From the NCBI RefSeq assembly GCF_000485595.1, contig NW_014577067.1, positions 494,309 through 558,308 of the forward strand: a stretch of 64,000 bases of DNA. The letters run 5' to 3'. The number at the start of each line of letters is the position of its first letter. Positions within the stretch are counted from its first letter, which is position 1. Both the position numbers and the translations under genes were made by a program. This DNA comes from Priapulus caudatus. Taxonomy: Eukaryota > Priapulida > Priapulimorpha > Priapulimorphida > Priapulidae. Positions 1 through 13,143 of the stretch are shown here, one piece after another. The notes under the pieces were generated by a model that saw only the letters and a program-made list of their open reading frames with translations, ran no database searches and was not told where the DNA came from.

Positions 1-937
1 AATAAACGTCACTTGCACGCGTAAACAACAGTGTCTGTTTACTGTACGGGACCCGGTATCCCCCCTTGTGCTGTCAAGCGTTGAGAAACGCCGATGCACA
101 TACTACTATACAACCGTATAGCTGCCGCCTATGCCTCTCTAAGCCGCTCCCATACCGGGCAAGGGAACCTCTCCTATGACAGCCGCTCTCACACTACCCG
201 CTACCCGCTACAACTACGATCACCGCTGCTGCCGTCAACGCACGTATGCATAATATAACAGCAGGTGGGAACAGCCGAGCAGGAACAACTGCCGGTGCCT
301 CGCTTCACTTCATACGATATCCACGCGACTACACTCACCCGTCCTCTCACTTCGATGTAAAATATACACGTTGACAAATATGTTGTGCTCCGCCGGCTAA
401 CGTGTTTGGCGAAGCGCATTATCTTCTATAATTAAAGTTGAGAGGATAGCAGATGGCAAAATTTCGAACTAATCAACAATGAAAAGCCATCGTATCCGAA
501 GCGTATCATAACAAACCCGAAGTTATTTCAATAAGTGAATTGTGTTACACAAAAATATATACTAGTATATTAGGAAAAATATATATATACTAAGAAAAAA
601 GAAAATTTGGAACATTTATACTCATGTAAGGTATATAGAGGGTATAATACAGGGGAACGAGTAGAAGATTGGAAAAGTGATGACCCGAAAATACTAAAAC
701 CAGCACTAGAATATGTTAGAAAGGCATTATCAATTAGAGAAAGGAAAATAATTAATGCTAACTTGTAGACAGAATTTCCTTATCTACAGGATTTCCCCGC
801 ACATTCCAAGAGAATCAGTGCCTTGTGAAATACAAGAGAAGGACCCCAAGATACAAGATACAAGATACAATAGTAAAAGTATACGTCACCATAACATATT
901 CCTGATGTGGCTAATAATGAAACTGTCAATGAAACTG
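1..937. other. Intergenic, no gene recognised
   Basis: AT-rich intergenic DNA. Short open frames are present on both strands, but none has a recognisable domain, convincing splice sites or family resemblance. The last ~30 bases lead into a dispersed repeat that begins near 938. Confidence 0.6.
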
Positions 938-1925
938 TAGCTCACCTTGGGTGTGATAGAAGAGGGAGGGGGATATATAAAGCAAGAGTATATATGGGAG
1001 ATAGTATATATCTCCGATTATATACTCTTGATAATGATATATGCATAAGTTTTGATGTGAAAATAAATGTTTCAGATCTGAAAGTCTGAAATCTTGACGA
1101 GAGATGGCGCTACGCCTAAATGATCACCATTTGGGTTTTCGAATATCGCGCAAATAAAAACAATAAAATATTCCAGTCAAATTACTGTAACGAAGAATCT
1201 AAAACATAATATTACACGTATATAGGTATGATTGTAGTTGTTAACCAGTTAGACGAAATAAACGTAATAGGACATTGTCATCTCTCCCATAGGAGTAACA
1301 ACTGTTTTGGGGCATTCACATACCAAAATTTAACAAAATCGAATGAATTTAGATGGCCATTTTCATTTTTGCCAAAAAGTGGGCGTGGCTCGAAAGTAGG
1401 TCGACTGACTTGCTCCAAAATAGGACGTTCAAATCTCTCCCATAGGAGTAACAATTATATGCAATTTGAAACATGTGGGTCAAACGGTTGTTGAGTTATC
1501 GTTGACCGTAGGCAGACACTGAAATACATAGTGAAATTGCCAAAATCTACCTAATTTTCATAATTAAAAAAAAATCAAAACCTGTGTGATATGTTTTGGG
1601 GCCAGTCCTCGTTCATTCACATACCAGAAATAAACAAAATCCATTGAACCTGAACTGAATTATGGCCATTTCCATTTTTGCCAAAAAGTGGACGTGGCTC
1701 GAATGTAGGTAGACTGGCGTGTTCCAAAATAGGACGTTCAATCCTCTCCCATAGGAGTAACAACGATATGCAATTTGAAACATGTGGGTCAAACTGTTCT
1801 TGAGTTATCGTTGACCGTAGCCAAATGTTGATCGACGGACGGACGGACGGACGGACGGACGGACGGACGTACGTACGACGAACGACACCCCATGGCAATA
1901 GCTCATCTTGACAATGTGAGATTAT
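938..1925 (+). repeat. Dispersed repeat family A, copy 1 (internally duplicated)
   Basis: The copy starts TAGCTCACCTTGGGTGTG and runs to an ACGG-rich tract (about 1837-1870) followed by the block around CACCCCATGGCAATAGCTC. Near-identical sequence occurs at 14414-15074 and 30046-30735, and the 3' half at 16351-16738. In this copy the second half (CCCATAGGAGTAACAAC ... GAGTTATCGTTGACCGTAG) occurs twice, at about 1270-1500 and 1600-1830. The intact copy has short inverted termini, TAGCTC(A/G)CCTTG, so I read the family as a non-autonomous DNA transposon. No transposase is encoded. Confidence 0.75.
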
Positions 1926-2525
1926 TATCACGGTGAGTTCATGCAATATTAAAAATAGCGTACATGTAAATCTGCCGTCAATACATTAACTTAATGATAC
2001 GAACAACAAACCATCAATGAATACCAACATACGCGATGACTAGTAACCTGATAATATACGAACACTAACATAACCCAATGAACATTAACATAAGGAAAGA
2101 ACACTTAACAAAAAAAAGAAGAATACTAACACAATAAATTAATGAACGAACAAGTAAATTCGCCAATGAATACCAACGTAAGTAACGATTTACTTCGCTT
2201 ATACCTAATGTGTATTACTTACACACAATCCTAATCTAATCTACACGCGTAACTACTGTCTGCAGCAAACTCATTATAACAATCCAGCCGATAACACGTG
2301 TACTACCAGTGGTAGCACTGAGCAGCTGTTAGCAGCTACAGGTAGTAATTGCACACGAAGTAATTATACAAAACACAGACTGCTCTCATCGCTCCCACGA
2401 CGCCGATGAAATCCTATCCCATCGCTTCACGTTGATGATCTTACACAAACGTACGCAAGAAATTCGCTAAGCAAATATTTAATCTGTGAGAAGTGAGCAT
2501 GTGGTACTAATAAACGCCGGATTCC

Positions 2526-2590
2526 GTTAGCATCACAGCATGTTAGCATCACAGCATGTTAGCATCACAGCATGTTAGCATCACAGCATC
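2526..2590 (+). repeat. 17-bp minisatellite, about 4 copies
   Basis: GTTAGCATCACAGCAT with a one-base spacer is repeated about four times head to tail with no visible divergence, which suggests recent expansion. Confidence 0.9.
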
Positions 2591-3736
2591 CACAGCGATG
2601 GGAAATATATAACGGAGACGAAGCCAGTGCAGCTCACGATGTATGATGGCAAGCTACACATCGACGTACGCCGGTGACATGACGACAGCGAATGCTGATC
2701 TGTGTTCGTAAAGTCTCACCGAGGATATAGATGCACACATACACGCACTCCCACAAAGCACGCGCGCACACACTCCCCTCAGGAGCTTCCTGTAGCTAGC
2801 GAGGATAATATGCTTTCTGACGTACGTAGTACGCACACGCACGCACTTCTGAATACGATGAAGCCTCCATCATACAATCCGCTATCGCACCCCAACAATC
2901 ACAGCAGGAGAACAAGCCGAACAAGCGCACCGCCCCTTCAGAGCAAATGAAAGTAAACGCTCTACGCCTCCTCTCCCAACACACTACTAACCAAGGCACA
3001 GGTCACAGACCAGCAGCACGGCTGCCCACCGCACCAGCAGCAGCAGCAGCAGCAGCATCCTACACCGGCAGCCTCCTGTGTGTAAATGAAACGAACCTTT
3101 GTCCAGCTGGCTCGCTGCCGCGTCGTTTCCCCCTACTGCAGCATGGGTAATGAAGGCCAGACCGTGCCGCGCGACCAGAGAAGGGTTCCTGGTTCACACC
3201 CAGCCGTAAAGTGGCTGTCGGGCGCAAAATACTCACTCGGGTAACATTACACCCAAGACTACCGAGCAGCGTACCAAGGAGCGGACGCTGGGAACTGGAA
3301 ACTGTAAGATCATCCTCCCCGTGAGACCGGCAGCCACCGCCGATCATGAGATCAGCGAAACTACAAACGCGGCTATACCGCCGCGGCGCTGCAGCCGATA
3401 AGGCGGCACTTTTGCCGCCCCCGTGCCTTCTTCTCGCTCTAATAAGTGTAGGAGGAGTAAACTACACCCTCTACATACACGCGCGGGTGTCTTTTGGAAA
3501 GCGACTTAACGTGTTTATATCGGGGACTGACTGACGCAGGAGGAGGAGAAGGAGAGACGCGATGGCCGACCCAGCGTAACCAGTAGACACTCTAAGACTC
3601 TCTAATCGCGCGTTTGCACATTGGTGTCTTTTTTTAAATCAAGCTAATCAATGTATGTTTACGCCGGCGTACACGCGTAGACGGAAGGACAGATCAGGGT
3701 GCGCTGCAGACGCGACTGCCTGCCTGTCCGGCAACA

Positions 3737-3800
3737 ATGTGCACGCACGCACGCACTATCGCACGCACGCACGCACTATCGCACGCACGCACGCACGCGC
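3737..3800 (+). repeat. ACGC microsatellite
   Basis: Tandem CACGCACGCACG blocks are interrupted by a repeated CACTATCG motif. Confidence 0.85.
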
Positions 3801-4301
3801 AGACTACTTATGTCATTCGCATCAACGGCGGAAACTGTCAGAACTGGTTTCGTGATGGAGACAATCGAGGGAGCAATGCTAGGAGCCTTGGTGCTTGGCT
3901 GTTATAGTTAGTTGATCAGGGCTGCTTCCCTCATATCGCAAAGTAAGCACTGGACTATACTGTGTAGTAAAATACAAGATCTAGGCATGCGTGATGTAAC
4001 GATCGAACCCTCTCGCTCAAGCTGTCTCCTCCCTGTGGGTGTTCCATGCCTCCTCTTATTGAGTGGCTAAGCTTCCTCTATGTACGACGGGAGAGGTATG
4101 CCGTAACTCCGGGGCTGAGCAATTAAACCTCCTCCCAACACTAGATGACCCTGGTGGCAGTGGCTCGACTACATCTTCTCAGCCTCCTCGTGGACTACTA
4201 CTCACACGCGGGGCCGGCAGGCCAAGACAATTTATACATTAAACCCTCGGCCCTGGTGGATTTCCTGACTACAAATCTCCAAAACTATTAACTACGTACT
4301 G

Positions 4302-4455
4302 ACAACAACAACAACAACAACAACAACAACACCATGAACAACAATGACGACAGTAGCAGCAACAATAACAACAACAGCAACAACAACAACAAAACCAGCA
4401 GAAACCTACTACAACAACGACAACAACAACGATAGCAACAAAAACTACTACGACG

Positions 4456-4510
<55 letters not shown>

Positions 4511-4511
4511 C
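4302..4511 (+). repeat. CAA/GTT trinucleotide microsatellite
   Basis: A long interrupted CAA array (about 200 bp). It gives artificial poly-Asn frames on the plus strand and poly-Val frames on the minus strand; neither is taken as coding. Confidence 0.9.
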
Positions 4512-5000
4512 CACAACACGTACCATATACATCAGCTGGCTAGATGCTCTCACTGACCACGGTCGCCGTACAACCACGACAGCGCAATAAAGTCTACTCT
4601 CACGTCAAACGCACATACACGTCATCGCAGCTGAGACACGGGTTGCGCCAATACTTACTGCTGAACGCTGCCATGACGACGGCCCGCGACACCACAACAC
4701 AGAGCGACAGTGCGAGGTGCCTCGTCCGCCACCCTCCCCTCGTCCTCCTCACCCACATCCTAGTACCGTGCACTGCACTCACGCACCGCTCAGCATCTCC
4801 CTCCGAGTAGCAAAGACGCCGCACACAGAGGATTTTCCCGTTACATGGCACGCGCACACGCGCACGCACGCATGTACGTACGTACGTACGCTAGCCGGCC
4901 GGTGACTAATATGAACACCGGGGGCTACGGACACGCTCTGCGATGCCTGCCCTGCCCTGCCATACTACACAGCACACAGCGGCTAGCTGCTATAGCTCGC
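4512..5000. other. Intergenic, nothing recognised
   Basis: Unique sequence with a short ACGC/ACGT tract near 4850-4890. No supported exon. Confidence 0.5.
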
Positions 5001-5011
5001 AGTCAATAAAT

Positions 5012-5133
5012 GTAGAGAGGGAGAGAGAGAGAGCGAGAGAGAGAGCGAGAGAGAGAGCGAGAGAGAGAGCGAGAGAGAGAGCGAGAGAGAGAGGGAGAGA
5101 GAGAGCGAGAGAGAGAGAGAGCGAGAGAGAGAG
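5012..5133 (+). repeat. GA-rich microsatellite (GAGAGAGAGC units)
   Basis: An array of GAGA blocks punctuated by GC roughly every 12 bp. Frames across it are Arg/Glu low complexity and not coding. Confidence 0.9.
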
Positions 5134-5787
5134 CCGCGCGTCTCGTGTTCGTGTTTCACAATGCCGATGAAAAGCGAGCGAACTGCGGTACTAATTTACA
5201 ACGGGTGGGCAAGGCCCTCGTGAAAGCCCTTTGTCCGCTGCGTGCGAGCAGGCACCTGGTCGCTGCAGTTTTACGAAAATTATAACGAAATTCTCCGCTA
5301 CGAGACAGAGCCGAATGCCAAGCCCGATCAGAACAGTAACTATAGTAGTCGGACAGCGAGAACGCGTTGCTAGACACGCATCTCCAGAATGGCCGTCTCA
5401 TCCCCTCCCGCGTACGTGAGCGAAATAACTAGATGTGGTGAATGATAGCGTTTTATGCCATTTCTCGCGTTTATTACACTTTCATGCGAACAAAAGACGC
5501 CTTCACGCGGCAGGTGAAAATTGGTCTGCCCGATGCACGTGACCTACATCGCTGCATGAAGATAATCTTTAAAAAAGCTCATGTGGTTTCAGATGCTGCG
5601 GATATATTTATGTTTATCATTAAACTGATGTTAATCTCGTAAAAATTCAAACATATTAGGTAATTGCATTTCAGAAATTTCTTATCTCTCATTCTTTCTT
5701 TCTCTCTGTCATGATATACATCAATTCAAGATGTAATGTTTAACATTGTTTATTACAACGTACCTTCAGTTATTCAAAGGGATTACA

Positions 5788-5839
<52 letters not shown>

Positions 5840-6660
5840 CTCACACACGCACGCAAGAACACACACTCGCACATACACGCACGCAAACACACAAGCACGC
5901 GTCTCACACAAAATGATCAAGAACTTTTAACAGTTGACTAAACATTGGTACATCACATAAGTAGTGCCTTTTGAGGCATACAGAAAATGTTCTATGACAG
6001 TATTCGTACAAGGAGGGTAATGAAGGGAACTAATCAATAAATATCATAAAATATAATATTCTATCCTCACTTGCATTATCCACACGTTTTTCAATTAATT
6101 ATTTATTGTTTAAAGCTTATTCAGCACTGAACTTTATGGCTATCCTCTACTAGCCTGTAGCATCTATATTCTATAGGCGCCACACAACAGTAGCCTTCTG
6201 CAAATTGTTCACCGTTGCATTATTTTGCCTCTGTAAAACGGACGTTTTATTCAGACGTTCAGGACGTTTTTGTTATGTGGTAACGTTCGGCATGAGAGTG
6301 TACTGATTAGAATTGTACATGTAAGGTAGATGCCTTACAGACACCTAGAAAACATGGAAAGTGAAATTGGTAGTATTGTGGGAAATTAGTCAAATTACGC
6401 CATTCTGCCAAGTGATTTAGCCATGGTGACCAAACCATGTAGTTTGTGGATCTAGAAAACTTGCTGGAAATTTACATAATGTAATTTTAATTAATTTTTG
6501 AGACATGTTTATTGAAGCATGCTGTCTATGGACGCCAACTACTGGTGAATTCCACGTACAGAGAGGTGTATAACGAAATGCACAGCAGATATTATGAGCG
6601 AAAGGCTACACGGTGGCGCCATCTGTTGACCGATAGCATGAAAATCTAATCACAGAAATT
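5134..6660. other. Intergenic with ACGC microsatellite
   Basis: Contains a long CACGCACG array (about 5788-5890) with CACA variants. The remainder is AT-rich unique sequence. The 3' end of the minus-strand Ig gene may lie here, but I could not define a terminal exon with confidence. Confidence 0.5.
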
Positions 6661-6887
6661 TTCACGCACCGCTGATGTTCACTCTTGAACTCGGATGTTG
6701 GCCCTACGACAGATTGAAGATAACGTCCTAATGTGGAGGCTGAGACATAGCATACCTCACAGAGTATTTCAGTAGTGGAATACCACAACGTTGCACCACA
6801 CAGGCACTCTAGTGTACTGAACCGGGTAATGCCATACTCTAGTCACGAACAAACTAGCTAGTAGAGATAGTGGACACATATACTTAC

Positions 6888-8350
6888 TGGTGAGTGGTTC
6901 GACATATACTCTACAGGATGCAGTGACAATAGTAGTGTTTCGCACATGATGGTTGGACGCCTCACAGCTGTAGTTTGCTGGCTCTGTTGCATTAACGTAC
7001 AGCATCGACTTTCTATATATGCTCTGTGTCTCCTTGTCTTTTATCTGCAAATGACATCAGAGTCTAAATCCTCTTCAACCGAGGGCAAAAAATAGGTACT
7101 CCTATTCAAAGAGGAAGGAAATTTATATTTAAATACATAATGTCACCACACACACACACACACACACTCTGTTCCTATGTTCACTTCTAAGCAGACTTAG
7201 ATGTGAAAATCGCCAGACGGACGCAGTTTCACACATTCCTATTGCATCATAGTTTTTATTCACATACAAAGTGCATAATTGCTGCCAGATCTTTTTTTGG
7301 GGCCAAATAGCAAAAAAATGTCAACTGCACATTATTTCGGCATTTTTGTCAGATGAGGTATTAGAAGTAATTTATGGAATGGCTTAGTGCTACCACTTAC
7401 TAGCACCCCATCCTTGAACCAGCGGATGGTCGGTTCTGGATATCCCACTGCCTGGCACTCCAGATGAACAACATCCCCCCAGCGTACGAAACGGTCTGTT
7501 GGCGCATGAATGATAGTAGCAGGAGCTGCAGAGAATCCAAACAAGCTTCTTTGTAACGAGTATGCAATTTTTCAGCCAGAAGCTACAGACCGAGAACGTT
7601 TATTAAGTCTGAGACCTATATTATTCTATTGTAAACAAAAGCTAATATCTGATAATTTAGAAACATATAGGTATATACTATTTTTACACAATAAGTATCG
7701 CAATATCTCGGTATTATTCCTCTTTAAAGTGATTACGTCACCGTAAATAGTAAAAAATAAAAAAAATATTTCCACAAAATATAAGTAATTCTGTTCACTT
7801 TTTATGGTTAAATTGCTGCATTATACTTCTTATTTTACTATATTGTTCGATGTGAACATACACTCGTGACGCATACATAGCCCATAGCAAGCAATTAATG
7901 TCAGGAACACTAATTTCAAATCGACCAGGTTTTTTTGGATTTTTAACTAGTTGAGAAACAATCTTATCAGGAAAGAATTTGACGATACGTTTAGTTCTTA
8001 CTTTTAATGTAAAAAAATGGCAACAAAAACTTTAAACATTTTACCATAGAAAATTCGTGACGTAGTCAATTTAAAAGAGTTTGATATTTTTGCAACCATT
8101 TTCAGTCTCACACAGACACCAACAAACTAACAAAATAACTGATATGATACTTACATCTACATTGCTAAATGTAAATGCATGCGTGCATGCGTGCGTGCCA
8201 CCACCATCACCAAAACATATACCTTGAACTTGGACAAAGGCTGATTCAGAGGTTACTGATGGACCATTTGGTTTCCTTGCTTGGCATTTGTACCATTGTT
8301 GATCTGCAATCTGCACCTTAGCAAAGTTTAGTGTCCCATTTTTCATCAAT
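6888..8350 (-). CDS. Ig-domain protein (partial; three internal exons)
   Basis: Three minus-strand exons with consensus GT/AG borders and compatible phases: 8350-8223, 7525-7401 and 7044-6888. The first encodes the second half of an Ig domain, with the motif DQQWYKCQARKPNG (Y-x-C of strand F). The second opens a new Ig domain with LECQAVGYPEPTIRWFKDG, carrying the strand-B Cys and core Trp. The third completes it with ATEPANYSCEASNHH. Joined, they give about 1.5 I-set-like domains, each split by a mid-domain intron. Such domains occur in cell-surface adhesion molecules and receptors such as PTK7-like proteins; which family this is cannot be told. The 5' half-domain expected upstream of 8350 is missing and may lie in the gap at 8793-9466. 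A possible next exon, 6739-6670, fits phase 1 but has no diagnostic motif. The signal-peptide exon at 23188-23290 could be its start. Confidence 0.75.
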
Positions 8351-8758
8351 CTGTGATAACATACATGAAAAAACATCGTTTGATCAAAACAATATCAAAA
8401 TAAGTTCACTCTCAAGATCTTCAGACCACTAAACACATTAAAAAAATTCAATTATAACATATACACATTCCTTCATATATATTCCTCGTTTGTATAAAGC
8501 TCTTGAAGAGAAAATACATCATCAACCTGTAGGTCTACTATGAGTAAAAAAATACCCTTTCCTCTAAACTCCTATCATGGATATATATATTATCAAGACC
8601 TCATAATACCTAGGGATTATTGGCTCTTGATACTATGTAATATTAATTTATGATTTGTCTGTCCTATCTTCTCTGACATTCACATCTGGTTTTGGAACAT
8701 ACGCTACACTATAATGGATAGCTTCTGTTTAGACTGTTTCACTAACACTTTCACTGGT

Positions 8759-8792
8759 CAGGGGCGTGTACAGGTGGGGTAGCAGGGGGGGG
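8759..8792 (+). mobile_element. Terminus of a CAGGGGCGTGTACAGG element, cut by gap
   Basis: CAGGGGCGTGTACAGG followed by a G-rich run is the same terminus as the complete element at 25275-25433. The other end is lost in the adjoining run of N. Confidence 0.7.
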
Positions 8793-9466
8793 NNNNNNNN
8801 NNNNNNNNNNNNNNNNNNNNNNNNNNNNNNNNNNNNNNNNNNNNNNNNNNNNNNNNNNNNNNNNNNNNNNNNNNNNNNNNNNNNNNNNNNNNNNNNNNNN
8901 NNNNNNNNNNNNNNNNNNNNNNNNNNNNNNNNNNNNNNNNNNNNNNNNNNNNNNNNNNNNNNNNNNNNNNNNNNNNNNNNNNNNNNNNNNNNNNNNNNNN
9001 NNNNNNNNNNNNNNNNNNNNNNNNNNNNNNNNNNNNNNNNNNNNNNNNNNNNNNNNNNNNNNNNNNNNNNNNNNNNNNNNNNNNNNNNNNNNNNNNNNNN
9101 NNNNNNNNNNNNNNNNNNNNNNNNNNNNNNNNNNNNNNNNNNNNNNNNNNNNNNNNNNNNNNNNNNNNNNNNNNNNNNNNNNNNNNNNNNNNNNNNNNNN
9201 NNNNNNNNNNNNNNNNNNNNNNNNNNNNNNNNNNNNNNNNNNNNNNNNNNNNNNNNNNNNNNNNNNNNNNNNNNNNNNNNNNNNNNNNNNNNNNNNNNNN
9301 NNNNNNNNNNNNNNNNNNNNNNNNNNNNNNNNNNNNNNNNNNNNNNNNNNNNNNNNNNNNNNNNNNNNNNNNNNNNNNNNNNNNNNNNNNNNNNNNNNNN
9401 NNNNNNNNNNNNNNNNNNNNNNNNNNNNNNNNNNNNNNNNNNNNNNNNNNNNNNNNNNNNNNNNNN
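8793..9466. other. Assembly gap (674 N)
   Basis: Unsequenced. It lies directly upstream of the Ig exons on the minus strand, so one or more Ig exons may be hidden here. It is flanked by a G-rich transposon end and by an AT repeat, both hard to sequence. Confidence 0.99.
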
Positions 9467-9500
9467 ATATATACTATATATATATATATATATATATATA

Positions 9501-10146
9501 CAGGGTTCTCCAAGCTTTTAAATTATAGCATGGGGGTGGTACTCAGTGATAGGGGTGTCCGGGAAAATTTTTGAATTGTAGAAGCTCTGAGATGCAATCT
9601 GGGACACTCTGTGTGTAAATTTGAAGCACTGCATGTGGGGTGAAAATGTTTGTTTTGCATGGGCAAAGCCATCGGAAAATTCAAAATAATAAATGGAATA
9701 AAAATACCAAAATGTAGGGGTGAACTTGCTGGTTTGCTGGTTCCAAATCGAGTTCACCTCTCATAAATAAATAATTTTTTTTGTCACCATTGACAATGGC
9801 AGGAGTGGTCGGTAAGTGTACCAGTCTACTCTACCTCGTGTTAGACTGGGTTACCTGCCCCGTAATAATGCCGTTGGAAATTAATTCACGATGTCAGCTC
9901 AGATGCAAAATATTTAAAGCAAAAGGTTATACACCATAGATAAATTTTGGTATAGGGGATATATGTATAGGGGGTCTTATGGGATAGGGAGAGGGTGACT
10001 GTTTGTACTTGTGTGTTGTACTCCCGTACCCGTAGCATCGAGACCAACGTGTATTAATTGTTTGAACTTCTCGTTTATACACCAGCATGGCGGCTGCATT
10101 TTAGGATGGTGGGGCGCCAGGCTATAAGTGCCCTTGGAGAACCCTG
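9501..10146. mobile_element. hAT-like non-autonomous DNA transposon
   Basis: The left end CAGGGTTCTCCAAG is mirrored by CTTGGAGAACCCTG at the right end, and similarity continues inward through a TTATAGC block. It is inserted beside an AT microsatellite and directly followed by an 18-bp-arm hairpin. The interior (about 645 bp) has no long open frame. The CAGGG...CCCTG ends fit the hAT superfamily; a target duplication cannot be judged because the flank is AT repeat. Confidence 0.65.
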
Positions 10147-10151
10147 GTATA

Positions 10152-10196
10152 CAAGAGCGTATTAAGAAGGTTTTAAGGCTTCTTAATACGCTCTTG
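10152..10196. repeat. Perfect hairpin, 18-bp arms
   Basis: CAAGAGCGTATTAAGAAG is followed after 9 bases by its exact reverse complement, with TATA on both sides. It belongs to the recurrent class of CAAGAG...CTCTTG hairpins in this window. Confidence 0.9.
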
Positions 10197-13140
10197 ATAT
10201 ATACCATATATTAGTATGAATGATATTTATTATAAAAGTATTATATTTAGCACATAGACGCAACCATAGTAGGTTGCAACCTACTCATACCTACACCTAC
10301 TCATGCTACAAGCTAATCTCACCAGAGAACACATGACCAAATATGGTTTGATAACAAATTTCCAATTATGTGGTGAGACAAAGGGTGACAGCAATCAAAA
10401 ACACAACGCAGCACATATCTGTCTATGCCGATGTGAACGAGCAATGACTTTGCCCACGTAGGACTACCAAAATCTAGAAATTCCCAGAATTTGCAGTTGA
10501 GTTGATTCCACAAATAGGTATACACTATTTTTTATACTGACACACCCTAACATACTACATATACACATTGGGTACATGTGAAAAATACACATTTAAACTA
10601 CAAATAATGAATATATTTATTTTAACAAGTACCTATATATACTGTAATGTACGTAATATGCTGAACTGCTTCCCTAAATCCTACTTCTAATACGCATGCC
10701 CACTATCCACTAGCTATTGTACAACCTTGTCCGTCCAAAAACCTCAAAACTTTAACAACAAAATTCCAACGACGGGTTAATTAACGTACGTATATTTGTA
10801 ATGTCTGTAATGTAACGTGTAATTTACTCGCCGCCTGTTAAATTGCAATGCCAGTACACATTACATATATGCGAGCAGCCGGTCCAACAGTGTTCCCGGA
10901 GTACACCACGCCTCGACACTGCGTACACCGCGTACCTAACCATGTAGACCTGTGAAACATCAAACAACAGGGTCCCTCCCTCCCGCGTACTAGTATACCC
11001 AGCGCAGCAGACAGCATTTTCACTACAAAAATTGACTCGAAATCATCAAAACAGGTTCAGATGCCATCGAAGCATCGGGCAAGTGTAAAAACAAATAGAA
11101 CTTCTTCAAATGTAAGCTGTCCAAATGACAAACGTATCTGTGCTAAATGACTACCAGGAATGCTGAACCTGTAGGCGGGAATGTTTGAGCAAGTCTGCCT
11201 ATTTGGGACAATGACACTGCCCGCGCAAGGAACCATCTTGTATCAAAACAACCATACGCCAATCCTAGACCAACCCATACATGAGCAAGATTACTTCATT
11301 CGTAACATGAGCTTGCCACATCACGAAACTGGACACAAAAGAAGATGTGTATTGTAGAGAAATGTGGACAACTGGGGAATGAAAGGAACGGGAATAGGGA
11401 TTAAGGCAGGTCTTGTAAAAAGGCTCTCCTAAATTGACTTGTGGATCACACTCACAGAACACACAAAAAACGTTCATAAGTGATGAATTCACAAAACAGT
11501 ACAGCATTGAAGAGATGGCCTTTTTAAATGCAGATAGTACATTTTAATAAACATACAATGTCAATGAAATTGTTTTTCGCCGAAATTCGTATATAGCCTA
11601 TAGGTAAATAGTGCATAGCATACATAAGTGGCAATCACACCCACGCATACACACAGAACCACATGGGTATCAATGGTCAATGTAAAAATGCCTGCTCGGA
11701 ACGACATAACACAGGTAATAAAATTTAGCATGCATCAGTGATTTCTGGGAACAGTAAATGTGTTATGAACAGTACATGTTGGCACTATTGGTGCATGCCA
11801 GTGTATTGGAAGCACATACGAAAACATTAATTCTAAGAGTAAGCAGTTAAAATTAATTTTCCATAATGCATGCCTAATGATGCCTTTATAATAATAAGAC
11901 TATAACTAAATATTAAAAGGCCAGCAATTTATTTTCTTTCCCAAATAAATACGAGCAGAGTGCATTGTGGAAATAACCCATAAAAACGCGTATTTCGTTA
12001 CCAACAAACCCAAATGTCGATGGCGTGGATAGGTAGCAACAGAAAACCCCAGTACACACCTACCCCACCCTCATCCCTAGCATAGGATAGCTGCTCGTGT
12101 TTAGCATAGTATGTAATAACTCATTTTCAAAACAGTGACGTACACGTTCTATACGCAGTCAATAATACTCAGTCCATGCAAGTACTGATACATTGCTGTT
12201 TCATAAAACTACAACAAATCAATGCTACGAACCTTGACAGACATAACGCGTTAAATACTGTTTTCGTGAGCCAAAACTGTACAACCTAATTTTACTTTAG
12301 CTTTGATGGTAACGAAGATGCCCATTCCCGCGAATTCTCCCCTTCGACTAAAGCTCAAAACCTGACTGATACACGCATGTTACACGCCACCACAATGACA
12401 ATCCAAGGATATACCTGCCCTTGTTTGCTGCAGGTACAGCCAGACAGGTACAGCTCTGTTAATTACACCATAACTTGCCAACAGGCACTGGCAATTACCC
12501 TGTTCAGGTATTTAGATGCACACGTACAATGGCTGCGCATTTGGGCTTGTGTGTGGATGAGCGGTATGTACAGGCACGGGGGGAATATCCTACTAGCACA
12601 CCTACACACCGAAATTCCCAAACATTCCTGACATTCTTCGCAATATACGCATCCTATATACGCATCCTACACACGTAGCACGGTCGTTCGCAGGGGCTGT
12701 ACGGCGTAGGTGGCAGGCACTACCACTGTCTGCCGTATATTAAATTAATACCAGTTGCCGGAATTAGGCAGAACATATTGATAAAAGAGTCATACCTGTG
12801 GGCGATGGAATGCGAATCTTCGCCTATTATATCATTAGATTGTCACTTATCCCAAACAATCTGAGAGCCATTCTTGTAACGTGGGGGCGAGCGCGTGTGC
12901 GTGCTTGCGCGCGCGTGTGCGCATTTTGCAAGTGGTTCTGTGCGGAGGGAAGCTTCGCCACTGCGTTAAAGAGCAAACCCACCCTAACCGTACAACATTT
13001 GTTGCTGTTGTTACAGGTACATTCCTCGCGCAGATGCGATCGCGCCTTAGGGCGAAAGAGAGATGAACGTGGGCCACATACTTGTACACAACAACGTTCA
13101 CGTACTCCGACCGACCGGCCAATGATTCAGCAGTAACGCA
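10197..13140. other. Intergenic, nothing recognised
   Basis: No exon, repeat family or RNA gene could be supported. Short open frames have no recognisable motif. Ig exons of the minus-strand gene could be hidden here, but I found no Cys/Trp Ig signature. Confidence 0.45.
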
Positions 13141-13143
13141 GAT

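Larger units (their letters stand above)
1926..4300. other. Intergenic with minisatellite and microsatellites
   Basis: No coding exon could be supported. The stretch contains a 17-bp tandem repeat (2526-2590), a short CAG run near 3037-3055 and ACGC microsatellite tracts near 3740-3795. Open frames here read through simple repeats or lack any family resemblance. Confidence 0.55.

Noticed and set aside
4269-4577. Poly-Val and poly-Asn frames
   Set aside because: Produced by the CAA/GTT microsatellite.
6606-6788. Minus-strand frame as the next exon of the Ig gene
   Set aside because: The phase fits an exon at 6739-6670, but there is no Ig, transmembrane or kinase motif; kept only as a possibility in the Ig entry.
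8758-9521. Long open frames on both strands across 8758-9521
   Set aside because: They consist almost entirely of unknown bases in the assembly gap and carry no coding information.
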